Source: Bacteroidaceae bacterium (GTDB lineage: Bacteria; Bacteroidota; Bacteroidia; Bacteroidales; Bacteroidaceae). From it: a stretch of DNA of 32,210 nt. A program made the position numbers and the translations under genes. The notes beneath the pieces are model-generated. The model was not told where the DNA came from. It ran no database searches and saw only the letters and a list, made by a program, of their open reading frames with translations. Positions within the stretch are counted from its first letter, which is position 1; each line of letters opens with the position of its first letter. The stretch is from contig JAFXXQ010000009.1 in the NCBI GenBank assembly GCA_017542145.1, positions 1-32,210 on the forward strand, in the 5' to 3' direction. Of the stretch, positions 15,086-22,501 are shown one piece after another.

Positions 15086-16049
15086 GACCATCGCGTTAGT
15101 CCTCGGGTGGCTGCTTGATTTTGTTTTTGGTGACCCGGAGCGTTTGCCACATCCGGTTTTGGGCATGGGGCGCTGGATTGCCTTCTGGGAGAAGCTGCTC
15201 AACAAGGGCCCTCATCGCAAGGCACGAGGGGCTTTGTTGGTCGTCATCAGCCTGTTGCTTTGCTTCGGACTGACCTACGCCCTAGCCCATTATCCATTAT
15301 CCATTGTCCATTATCCATTGTCCATCGTCTCCCTCATCGTCTCCACGCTGCTTGTGTTCTTCTGCCTTGCTGGACGAACCTTGAGACGTGAGGTCCGCAT
15401 GGTGTTCGAAGCCCTTGATGTCAGTCTTGACGATGGGCGGCGACAGGTAGCACGTATTGTGGGACGCAACACACAAGCCCTCTCAGCTCAGGAGGTACGT
15501 ACGGCAGCCTTGGAGACGCTGGCAGAAAACCTCTCCGACGGTGTTGTGGCGCCCTTGTTCTGGCTTTGTTTGTTGGGCATCCCTGGGATGGTGACTTACA
15601 AGTTTATCAATACGTTTGACTCGATGATAGGCTATCGCAATACCCGTTACAAAGACTTTGGCTGTTGGGCTGCCCGCATCGATGATGTGGCCAATTTTAT
15701 CCCCGCTCGGATAACTGCCCTGCTAATGTTGCTGGTAGGAAAAATAATAGGTCAACAAGTCAATAAAAACACAAGGCTTCTGCGTTTTGTCCTCCACTAT
15801 GGGCCACAACATGCTTCGCCCAATAGTGGCTGGCCAGAGGCGGCATTGGCAGCACTACTTGACTGTCGTTTCGGGGGTACACACGCCTACTTCGGCGAAG
15901 AGGTGTACAAACCCTATATCGGAACGAATCCACGTCAGTTATTTACTCGCGACATGTGCATTAGCATCCGCATCTGTCTCGCCACCGAGATTCTTACCGT
16001 CTGCCTCGTCGTAACAGCATTATTAGTTCTGCATCTGCCATTTTTCTAA
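15072..16049 (+). CDS. cbiB: Adenosylcobinamide-phosphate synthase
   Basis: 325 residues, polytopic inner-membrane protein joining the aminopropanol phosphate moiety to adenosylcobyric acid. Family segments are LDFVFGDPERLPHPV near the N-terminus, ENLSDGVVAPLFW and KFINTFDSMIGYRNTRYKDFGCWAARIDD in the middle. Six heptamers (15287-15328) encode two copies of a HYPLSIV-like peptide at about residues 72-86, in or next to a loop between hydrophobic segments. The start at 15072 overlaps cobD by 11 bp and lies in a repeat with ATGs at three different phases; only this one opens the family sequence. The C-terminus is normal. Confidence 0.93.
   Translation: MNYELTIALVLGWLLDFVFGDPERLPHPVLGMGRWIAFWEKLLNKGPHRKARGALLVVISLLLCFGLTYALAHYPLSIVHYPLSIVSLIVSTLLVFFCLAGRTLRREVRMVFEALDVSLDDGRRQVARIVGRNTQALSAQEVRTAALETLAENLSDGVVAPLFWLCLLGIPGMVTYKFINTFDSMIGYRNTRYKDFGCWAARIDDVANFIPARITALLMLLVGKIIGQQVNKNTRLLRFVLHYGPQHASPNSGWPEAALAALLDCRFGGTHAYFGEEVYKPYIGTNPRQLFTRDMCISIRICLATEILTVCLVVTALLVLHLPFF
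15287..15328 (+). repeat. In-frame heptamer array inside cbiB, 6 units
   Basis: CCATTAT, CCATTAT, CCATTGT, CCATTAT, CCATTGT, CCATCGT: 42 bp, 14 codons. It encodes the same HYPLSI-type peptide as the cobT element. Six units is a multiple of three, so the frame is kept. Confidence 0.87.
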
Positions 16050-16073
16050 CCATCATCAATATTCCAAATACAA

Positions 16074-16856
16074 ATGTTTTTTGAACTTAACGACCTCACA
16101 ACGGGCTATGCCGACAAGCATGGAGCAAAAGCTATCTCTTCCCATTTAAACGCCCAGCTGCAACAAGGAAAACTGACGTGTATGCTAGGACCCAATGGCG
16201 CTGGCAAATCGACCTTGCTCCGCACGATGGCTGCTTTTCAACCAGCGTTAGCTGGGCAGATAATAGTAGATGAAAGGCAGTTGACGACATATTCTATGCA
16301 AGAACTGGCACAAAAGATAAGCATTGTGCTCACCGATAGTCCGAAGAACATGAACATGACGGTTGAAGAGGTGGTCTCCCTCGGACGAAGCCCTTACACA
16401 GGTTTCTGGGGGAAGATGCACGAAGCGGACTGGAAAGCTGTTAATGACAGTCTGAAGCTGATTGGCATCGAGGATTTCAGGTATCGGAGGCTATCATCCC
16501 TTTCCGATGGTGAGCGTCAGAAGGTGATGATTGCCAAGTCTATCACGCAGGGGACTCCCCTCATATTCCTTGATGAGCCTACGGCTTTCCTCGACTATCC
16601 CAGCAAGGTGAGAACCATGCTTTTGCTCCATCGGTTGACGCGTGAGCTTGGCAAGACGGTATTCCTCTCGACCCACGACATGGAGCATGCCCTATGGATA
16701 GCCGATGAGATATGGCTCCTCGACCGCGAGAAGGGGCTCACGGCAGGGACACCTCAGCAGCTAAGCGAGTCGGGGCAGATTGGGGACTACTTCAACTGTA
16801 AGGACATGACCTATCTGCCCTCTGAGCGGCGCTTTGCCGTCACTTTGCCTGAGTAA
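16074..16856 (+). CDS. btuD: ABC transporter ATP-binding protein (BtuD/FecE type)
   Basis: 260 residues. Walker A GPNGAGKST (39-47), the signature LSDGERQKV, Walker B LIFLDEPTAFLD and the switch histidine in STHDMEH are all present, so the ATPase is probably active. It resembles ATPases of B12, haem and siderophore importers and is the natural partner of the permease at 7743, although seven cobalamin genes lie between them. It is 24 bp downstream of cbiB and is the last gene of the operon. Its 3' end overlaps the convergent esterase gene by 17 bp, so no intrinsic terminator separates them. Confidence 0.88.
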   Translation: MFFELNDLTTGYADKHGAKAISSHLNAQLQQGKLTCMLGPNGAGKSTLLRTMAAFQPALAGQIIVDERQLTTYSMQELAQKISIVLTDSPKNMNMTVEEVVSLGRSPYTGFWGKMHEADWKAVNDSLKLIGIEDFRYRRLSSLSDGERQKVMIAKSITQGTPLIFLDEPTAFLDYPSKVRTMLLLHRLTRELGKTVFLSTHDMEHALWIADEIWLLDREKGLTAGTPQQLSESGQIGDYFNCKDMTYLPSERRFAVTLPE

Positions 16857-17775
16857 CGGCTGCTGCCTCCTGCTGGAAGAAACTGACCATCCGCTTGAAG
16901 GTCTCTTCGTTGAAGGTCACAGGCCCATGCTGACCGTCAGGCACGGTAATGAACTCCTCCAGACGTCCGGCCTTCTTCAGCTCTTCTGAAAAGAACATGC
17001 TCTGGCAATGGGGCACGACGTTGTCGGCATCACCATGGAAGACCAGGAAGCGGGGCATCTGGTCGGCGTTGAGGCTCACATAGGTGATGGGGCTGATGAG
17101 GCTGACAAGGTTTGGACGGTCGGCAGGTGCAGCACCCATGAGGGCTGCCTCGGGTGACTTGTCGTCCTTCACCGTCTCGCAGTTTTCCATGTGGGCCATA
17201 TCCACGGGACCAAACCAGTCGACGACAGCATCCACACGGCTTGAGCAGTTGGTGTTGTCTCCGACGGTACCCTCCAGGTCAAGCGTCGTGTCACCCTCTG
17301 TGCGGGTGGTCATGCCATTGGTGACGCCTGCCAATGCCGACAGATGGCCTCCTGACGAGAATCCTGTGATGCCCACGAACGATGTGTCGAGCTTATACTC
17401 AGCGGCATGGGCACGGATGAAGCGCAGGGCTGCCTTTACATCCTGAATCTGGGCAGGGAACTTAGCATCGCCACTCGAACGGTGGTTGATGCACACCACG
17501 GCAAAGCCTGCGTCAATCAGGGGCTGGCCCAGTGACATGAAGGCAAAGGGCTTGGCATCGTTTGAAAACCAGGCGCTGCCGTAGATGGCGACGATGACCT
17601 TGTACGTCTTCTGCTGGGTCTTCGGCAGATAGATGTCGAGATTATGGGCTTTCAGGTCATCGCCTGCATAGTTGACGTCCTTCCAATCGGGCTCAACGGG
17701 CGTAGGGAACTGTGCTGATGCCACCACCGGCACCATCACCAACAAGGCTAAAAGGGATTTAATTCTACTTTTCAT
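16840..17775 (-). CDS. Secreted alpha/beta-hydrolase esterase
   Basis: 311 residues with an N-terminal signal peptide (cleavage likely after VASA, about residue 21). The nucleophile elbow is GFSSG (138-142, Ser140). The probable remaining triad is Asp251 in HGDADNVVP and His283 in DGQHG. The usual HGGG oxyanion motif is replaced by IYGSAW (64-69). The family includes BD-FAE-like carbohydrate esterases, so removal of acyl groups from plant polysaccharide is plausible. It lies 35 bp downstream of the GH43-CBM6 gene on the same strand, supporting a shared role in arabinoxylan breakdown. Substrate unknown. Confidence 0.82.
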   Translation of the reverse strand: MKSRIKSLLALLVMVPVVASAQFPTPVEPDWKDVNYAGDDLKAHNLDIYLPKTQQKTYKVIVAIYGSAWFSNDAKPFAFMSLGQPLIDAGFAVVCINHRSSGDAKFPAQIQDVKAALRFIRAHAAEYKLDTSFVGITGFSSGGHLSALAGVTNGMTTRTEGDTTLDLEGTVGDNTNCSSRVDAVVDWFGPVDMAHMENCETVKDDKSPEAALMGAAPADRPNLVSLISPITYVSLNADQMPRFLVFHGDADNVVPHCQSMFFSEELKKAGRLEEFITVPDGQHGPVTFNEETFKRMVSFFQQEAAAVTQAK

Positions 17776-17780
17776 CTTAT

Positions 17781-17815
17781 TCTTAATGGTTAACTCTTAA
17801 TTCTTAACTCTTATT
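17781..17815 (-). repeat. Heptamer array filling the esterase-GH43 gap, 5 units
   Basis: On the plus strand: TCTTAAT, GGTTAAC, TCTTAAT, TCTTAAC, TCTTATT. The array makes up nearly the whole 35-bp gap and includes the GH43 stop codon (17811-17813). The units are reverse complements of the AGTTAAG type at 25824 and 27148. Confidence 0.8.
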
Positions 17816-20558
17816 TGAACTGCCACCAGTCAAGACGGTTGTCTCCATTTGTGGCGCTGAAGCAGAGGTAGAGGTCGTGGACGCCTGCAGCATCCTTGAC
17901 CTTGGTGCTGAAGGTGCGATACTTGTCCACCGAGCCTGTGCGTGAGAGGGTCAGGGTGCCGATGACTGGGCCGTCGGTGCTGTCAAGATGCAGGGTGACG
18001 GTGAGGCTGCCTGTGGATGAGGCTGTGAGGCGGAACTGCTTGGCTCCTGCTCCGAAGTCCACACCACGCAGACGGATGTACTCGCCCTCATCAATATCTG
18101 TTACATACATGTTCTTACGTCCTGTCGAGGTAGGCATGTCGGCCACAACGCCGGTGTTGGGGATGCCCATCTTGGCCGACTTCAGTCCGTAGCCCCAGGC
18201 CATCGTCTCTGCCTCCACACGCTGATAGGGGTTGAGCCAGCGCAGCTGACGCACAGGCTGCTGGTCAAGCCAGTAGGGCTCCTCGTTGATGGTGCCGTTG
18301 GGGTTGTAGGTGATTTCGGTCACTGAGACACTCCGACGCTCGTGGTGGACAAAGGTCTCCAGGTGCATCAGGTCATAGTTCTGACCGAAGATGTATGAAC
18401 GTCCGCCGAAGTCACAGATGCCGGGGTGGTTGCCACGGTCGCGCTGGGTGGGGCGCATGATGTAGCCCTTCGACTCCCAGGGGCCTGTGGGGCTGTCGCT
18501 CATGGCATAGCCCAGTGCCTCGGGGCAGCAGGTGGTGGCATAGCTCAGGTAGTAGTGGCCGTTGCGCTTGTAGAACCAGGGACCCTCCTGATAGTGCTCG
18601 ATGTGATAGTCGAGCTTGGTGATGCCGCTCTTCAGCGAGATCATGTCGTCGTTCAGCAGGGCGTAGTAGGTGTTGGGGTTGCCCCAGTACATGTAGGCCT
18701 GTCCGTCGTCGTCGGTAAAGACAGTGGGGTCTATGTCATCCCAGTGCTCACGCTGCCACACCAGGGGCTTGCCGAGGGGGTCGTGGAAGGGACCATAGGG
18801 GCTGTCGCTGACCAGCACACCGATGCCATGCCCATGCAGGGGGGCATAGAGGTAGTACTTGCCATTGCGCTCGACGGTCTGGATGGCCCAGCCCCCATTG
18901 TCACGGCTGCGCCAGGTGAAGTCCTTCAGCGAGGCCACTGCCCCATGCTCCGTCCAGTTGACCATGTCGGTGGTAGTCCAGAGCAGCCAGTCGTACATGT
19001 AGAATCCTGCTGAGTGGCGTTCGTTCTCATCAGGGATGTCCTCAGGCGAGGCGTCGTGTGAGGTGTAGAGGAACAGGGTGTCGCCGATGACCAGGGGTGA
19101 AGGGTCGGCGGTGTACTTGGTCTGGAAAAGGGGCATGTTCACCTGCTCCAGTCCGCGCATCTCCCACCAGTCGAAGTTCATCAGCTTGGGTCCCTTGCGT
19201 CCGGTGAAGACCAGATAGAGGTCGTGGGTGCCTGTGACGTAGGACGTGAGGTCGGCGGTGAGGGTCTGCCACTGCTCCCAGCCACCGGTGCCGGGGACAG
19301 GAAGGCGCACCAGCATCTCACCCTTCAGGCTGTCAACACGTACCTCGATGGCTCCACCCCTCAGACCACTGGCCACACGGGCTGTGAACGTGCGGGGGAT
19401 GCCCTGACCGAAGCCCACGGCCTGCAGCTTGATGTAGTCGCCGTTGTGGATGTCAGTCACATAGACGCCCACGCTGCTGTTCTGCTCCGTCTTCAGACCT
19501 TTGGAGAAGGCCATTGTCTCAGCCTCCACGCGGCGATAGGGACAGAAGGTGCCGACGGGCTTCACACCCTCGTCTGTAGGCATGATGGTGGGGAACGAAC
19601 CATCGGCGTTATAGGTGAACTCCTCCACGGCTACACTACGTCCGAAGCCACCTCCGCGGGGCAGCTTGCCGTTGTGGTAGAAGAAGTAGCTGTGGCCCTT
19701 GAAGTCAACCACGCCGCAGTGGTTGGTGAACGACTTGGTGTCGCACAGCGGCATGATCTCTCCGGCGTAGGTCCAGGGTCCTGTGGGGGCAGGAGCTGTG
19801 CTGTAGCTGATGTGCTCTGGCACGCCGCCGGCAGCATAGAGCAGCTGGTACTGCTTGTCAGCCGTCACACGGTACTTCGTGCTGTCCACCTTCCGCAGCC
19901 AGGGACCCTCCACGTAGCTGTCCTTGTATGTCTTGTCCTTATCGCGCTTGTCCATCAGGGGAGCTCCGAAGGCCTCCTCCGTCATGTCGAGCCTGCCCAG
20001 CTCACCTTCGTAGGACACCATGTCGCGGTTCAGCTTCAGGTAGTAGCACTGGGGGTTGCCCCACATCAGCCATGCCTGACCGTCGTCGTCGATGAGCACC
20101 GTGGGGTCTATGTGGTCCCACGAGCCATTCTCAAACAGCGGTTTGCCCAGGGCATCACGGAAGGGACCAGTGGGACTATTGCCGACAGCCACGCCGATGG
20201 CCATGCCCCGTGACAGGCGCGAGTGGGCACAGATGTACCAATAGAACTTGCCGTCGCGTTCGATGCACTGGCTGGCCCAGGCACGGTCGTCAGCCCACGA
20301 GAAGCTCTCCAGGGCGAGGGGTGAGCCATGGTCGCGCCAGTTCACCATGTCCGTCGTGGAGTAGATGCGCCACTCCTGCATCCAGAAGAAGTCAGCACCG
20401 TCCTCATCATGACCGGTATAGACATAGAGTGTGTCGCCGACCACCAGTGGAGCAGGGTCACTGGTGAACCACGTCTGCACAAAGGGGTTCTGTGCCTCGG
20501 CAGGCACCACGATGCCCACCAGAAGGGCAACAAGGGGGAGAAGTAGAGTCTTTTTCAT
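17811..20558 (-). CDS. Secreted tandem GH43-CBM6-GH43-CBM6 glycoside hydrolase
   Basis: 915 residues from the ATG at 20558, which gives a clean signal peptide (cleavage after VPAEA, about residue 22); the longer frame adds an implausible N-terminus. Two five-bladed-propeller GH43 modules occupy about 25-340 and 475-775. Each has the expected catalytic set: Asp34, Asp151, Glu218 in the first and Asp485, Asp610, Glu658 in the second. Each is followed by a CBM6-type module (about 343-470 and 780-915) starting with RVEAETMA. The family removes arabinose or xylose from arabinoxylan. The halves are clearly duplicated but diverged, so they may differ in specificity. A palindromic promoter region lies upstream. 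Confidence 0.9.
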   Translation of the reverse strand: MKKTLLLPLVALLVGIVVPAEAQNPFVQTWFTSDPAPLVVGDTLYVYTGHDEDGADFFWMQEWRIYSTTDMVNWRDHGSPLALESFSWADDRAWASQCIERDGKFYWYICAHSRLSRGMAIGVAVGNSPTGPFRDALGKPLFENGSWDHIDPTVLIDDDGQAWLMWGNPQCYYLKLNRDMVSYEGELGRLDMTEEAFGAPLMDKRDKDKTYKDSYVEGPWLRKVDSTKYRVTADKQYQLLYAAGGVPEHISYSTAPAPTGPWTYAGEIMPLCDTKSFTNHCGVVDFKGHSYFFYHNGKLPRGGGFGRSVAVEEFTYNADGSFPTIMPTDEGVKPVGTFCPYRRVEAETMAFSKGLKTEQNSSVGVYVTDIHNGDYIKLQAVGFGQGIPRTFTARVASGLRGGAIEVRVDSLKGEMLVRLPVPGTGGWEQWQTLTADLTSYVTGTHDLYLVFTGRKGPKLMNFDWWEMRGLEQVNMPLFQTKYTADPSPLVIGDTLFLYTSHDASPEDIPDENERHSAGFYMYDWLLWTTTDMVNWTEHGAVASLKDFTWRSRDNGGWAIQTVERNGKYYLYAPLHGHGIGVLVSDSPYGPFHDPLGKPLVWQREHWDDIDPTVFTDDDGQAYMYWGNPNTYYALLNDDMISLKSGITKLDYHIEHYQEGPWFYKRNGHYYLSYATTCCPEALGYAMSDSPTGPWESKGYIMRPTQRDRGNHPGICDFGGRSYIFGQNYDLMHLETFVHHERRSVSVTEITYNPNGTINEEPYWLDQQPVRQLRWLNPYQRVEAETMAWGYGLKSAKMGIPNTGVVADMPTSTGRKNMYVTDIDEGEYIRLRGVDFGAGAKQFRLTASSTGSLTVTLHLDSTDGPVIGTLTLSRTGSVDKYRTFSTKVKDAAGVHDLYLCFSATNGDNRLDWWQFK

Positions 20559-20579
20559 AGCCAATAGGTGTTTAATGCG

Positions 20580-20618
20580 ACAAAGGTACGGAATAAAAAT
20601 CACATTCCATACCTTTGT
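20580..20618. promoter_or_regulatory. Palindromic element with -7 boxes on both strands
   Basis: ACAAAGGTACGGAAT (20580-20594) and its inverted copy (20604-20618), 14 of 15 matching, surround a 9-bp spacer. Each arm contains a TACCTTTG box, one facing the GH43 gene (start 20558) and one facing the 3' end of the marR-type gene. It could be a promoter with an operator, or the terminator hairpin of the regulator gene. Confidence 0.6.
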
Positions 20619-20626
20619 GTCAATTA

Positions 20627-21067
20627 TTAAGCCAGAAAATCCACAAGTGCCCTCAGATGCCGTTGTAGGGTAGCCAATTCATCGGGTTTCAGAGGGCCTT
20701 GCATCAGTTTTTCTCCCAGGGCCAGCGGGATAGCTGCTGCCTGTTCGCGCAGTTCCCTTCCCTGAGGGGTTAGCGACACCACCACCTTGCGTTCATCCCG
20801 TTTGGAGCGATGGCGGCGGATGAGCCTCTCCTTCTCCATACGCTTCAGCAGGGGGGTGATAGTGTTGGTGCCTAGCAACAGGCGGTCGGCAATATCCACC
20901 ACGGTCATCCCGTCCTTCTCCTCCCATAGCACCAGCAGTACCAGATACTGCGGATAGGTAATGCCCAGCACATCGAAGTGGGGCTGATACTCCCGCGTCA
21001 CCAACCGCGACAAGGCATAGAGCGGAAAGCAGAGCTGGCTCTCAAGTTTAAGCTGCGGATACTCCAT
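20627..21067 (-). CDS. ohrR: MarR/OhrR-type peroxide-sensing repressor
   Basis: 146 residues. The N-terminal LESQLCFPLYALSR places Cys13 where OhrR repressors carry the peroxide-sensing cysteine, followed by the conserved LGITYPQYLVLLVLWE. A winged helix-turn-helix covers about 55-100 (VVDIADRLLLGTNTITPLLKRME, then a basic wing RSKRDERKV). OhrR proteins release DNA when the cysteine is oxidised by organic hydroperoxide. The neighbouring glutathione-peroxidase gene, 135 bp upstream on the same strand, is a natural target. The symbol is given by similarity only. Confidence 0.85.
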   Translation of the reverse strand: MEYPQLKLESQLCFPLYALSRLVTREYQPHFDVLGITYPQYLVLLVLWEEKDGMTVVDIADRLLLGTNTITPLLKRMEKERLIRRHRSKRDERKVVVSLTPQGRELREQAAAIPLALGEKLMQGPLKPDELATLQRHLRALVDFLA

Positions 21068-21202
21068 CTTGTAGAATTAAAAATTAAGAGTATTAAGTTT
21101 CGGAAGTTATAAAATGAAACCAGAGTTAATATTCAGAAGCCGCCTCGCGGTCTTTGGGAAGCGCCCTCAGGCACTTTTTTAATATACTTCCGGAATTTCT
21201 TT

Positions 21203-21685
21203 TTACAGTAGTTTTTCGATGTCCTTCTCCAGCTTTTCGGGTTTGGTGGTAGAGGGGAAGCGCTTCACTACGTTGCCTTCGCGGTCGATCAGGAACTTGA
21301 CGAAGTTCCAGCCGATCTTCTTGCCGAAGCAGCCGCGCTTCTGGCTCTTCAGCCAGGTGTAGAGCGGGTGTTCGTTGGCCCCGTTAACGTCAATCTTCGA
21401 CATCATCTGGAATGTCACGCCGTAGTTGAGCATGCAGCCGCCCTCGATGCTGGCATCGTCGCCAGGCTCCTGGTTGCCGAACTGGTTGCAAGGGAAGCCA
21501 ATGATGACCAGCCCGCGCTCCTGATACTTCTTCCACAGCGCCTCCAGCCCTTCCAGCTGAGGGGTGAAGCCGCACTTGCTGGCCGTGTTGACGATGAGCA
21601 CCACCTTGCCCTGATACTCGCTCATGTTGATCTCTCTCTTTCCGCGCAGCGCCATAGCGCTGAAGTCATAGAATTTCTTTTTCAT
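21203..21685 (-). CDS. Glutathione-peroxidase-family hydroperoxide reductase
   Basis: 160 residues, full length and without a signal peptide, so cytoplasmic. The peroxidatic Cys38 lies in NTASKCGFT, and the family segments FPCNQFGNQEPG (64-75) and WNFVKFLID are present. Bacterial members of this family are cysteine rather than selenocysteine enzymes and often use thioredoxin. It reduces hydrogen peroxide or organic peroxides. The OhrR-type regulator downstream suggests peroxide-responsive control. Upstream, 21737-21757 contains three AT-rich heptamers, and a weak -7-like TTACTTTGC lies on the minus strand near 21800. Confidence 0.9.
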   Translation of the reverse strand: MKKKFYDFSAMALRGKREINMSEYQGKVVLIVNTASKCGFTPQLEGLEALWKKYQERGLVIIGFPCNQFGNQEPGDDASIEGGCMLNYGVTFQMMSKIDVNGANEHPLYTWLKSQKRGCFGKKIGWNFVKFLIDREGNVVKRFPSTTKPEKLEKDIEKLL

Positions 21686-21736
21686 AGTTGCTTTATTTTT
21701 TAATGATTTATAATATATTTTATTGTCAATCTTTTT

Positions 21737-21757
21737 TTATTAATTCTTAATTATTAA
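21737..21757 (-). repeat. AT-rich heptamers, 3 units
   Basis: TTATTAA, TTCTTAA, TTATTAA upstream of the peroxidase gene; an AT-rich relative of the TCTTAAT units at 17781. Low complexity makes this the weakest member of the family. Confidence 0.5.
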
Positions 21758-21943
21758 TTGTCTAGGATTTTTATCCTTTCAGATTATATCGTTCACGATG
21801 CAAAGTAACACAAAACATTTCATTCCACCATGAAACGCTCCCTTCTTTTAAACTAATTTAAGATTTTCATTTTTCCATAGAACGGGGTAGTCATACGGTC
21901 ATATGACCAGATTGCCGCTACACTCCCCCCTTCTGCCGCGTCC

Positions 21944-21994
21944 GAAGGCCTTTTTGCCGTGTACGAAGGGCCTTCTGCTCACGCAGAAGGCCCT
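21944..21994. repeat. 21-bp-period GGCCTTC repeat with hairpin
   Basis: GAAGGCCTTT at 21944 and GAAGGGCCTTC at 21965, 21 bp apart, are reverse-oriented relatives of the array at 3942. The second unit forms a perfect 12-bp stem (21967-21978 with 21983-21994) around a TCAC loop. Confidence 0.75.
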
Positions 21995-22032
21995 GCCATT
22001 CGTGAAAAAGTAAAGATTTCTCTTGCTTTTTG

Positions 22033-22057
22033 TCCGCCGTTCAGGCGGATTTTTTTT
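22033..22057 (+). terminator. Intrinsic terminator on the plus strand
   Basis: Stem TCCGCC (22033-22038) and GGCGGA (22044-22049) with a GTTCA loop, followed by a run of T. It points rightward, yet all flanking genes run leftward, so it does not end any known gene. In the other direction the stem is followed by CAAAAAG and lacks a U-tract. Confidence 0.7.
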
Positions 22058-22078
22058 GTAATCTGCCAAGCAAAAAGC

Positions 22079-22501
22079 CTATTCGTCATCGTCGAGGTCG
22101 AAGGGGGAGTCGTCGAAGAAGAGGGGGACGTCGGCATCGCGGAAGTCGTCAAGCTCGCGGCGGTCTTTCTTGGTGGGACGGCCTGTTCCTCGGGCGCGGT
22201 TAACAAAGCCGCTGATACGATTCATTTCGAGGATATCGCACTGCTCCTTGGGGGTAAGGTTCTCGAGCATCTCGGGTACGAGCTTGGCGCCGACGCGGTT
22301 CTCAATGGCCTGCAGCACGCGGAAGGTGTAGGTGACGGGGGGCTTGCGGACGGTGACGGTGTCGCCTTCGTGGACAGTCTTCGAGGGCTTGGCAGCGGTG
22401 CCGTTGATGGTGATGCGCCCGTTCTTGCAGGCATCGGTGGCCAGCGAGCGGGTTTTGTAGAGGCGCACAGCCCAAAGCCATTTGTCAATCCTTGCTTCCA
22501 T
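22079..22501 (-). CDS. hslR: S4-domain RNA-binding protein, Hsp15 family
   Basis: 140 residues. The start [21 protein letters not shown] is the signature of the S4 domain in Hsp15-type proteins; the domain covers about 4-65 ([16 protein letters not shown]). A basic central segment ([13 protein letters not shown]) is typical of the family, which binds 50S subunits carrying stalled nascent chains. The C-terminus ends in an acidic tail (about 120-140) rich in Asp and Glu. It overlaps pth by 17 bp, so the two are co-transcribed with rplY, which fits a ribosome-rescue and tRNA-recycling group. Confidence 0.87.
   Translation of the reverse strand: MEARIDKWLWAVRLYKTRSLATDACKNGRITINGTAAKPSKTVHEGDTVTVRKPPVTYTFRVLQAIENRVGAKLVPEMLENLTPKEQCDILEMNRISGFVNRARGTGRPTKKDRRELDDFRDADVPLFFDDSPFDLDDDE

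Larger units (their letters stand above)
21686..22078. other. Intergenic region with repeats and an orphan terminator
   Basis: No gene is supported. It holds AT-rich heptamers (21737-21757), a weak promoter for the peroxidase, the GGCCTTC repeat with a 12-bp-stem hairpin (21967-21994), and a plus-strand intrinsic terminator (22033-22057). Confidence 0.65.

Noticed and set aside
19224..20213. Forward frame of 329 codons inside the GH43 gene
   Set aside because: Antisense shadow with low-complexity His/Val/Gly content; the GH43 frame has both catalytic sets and a signal peptide.
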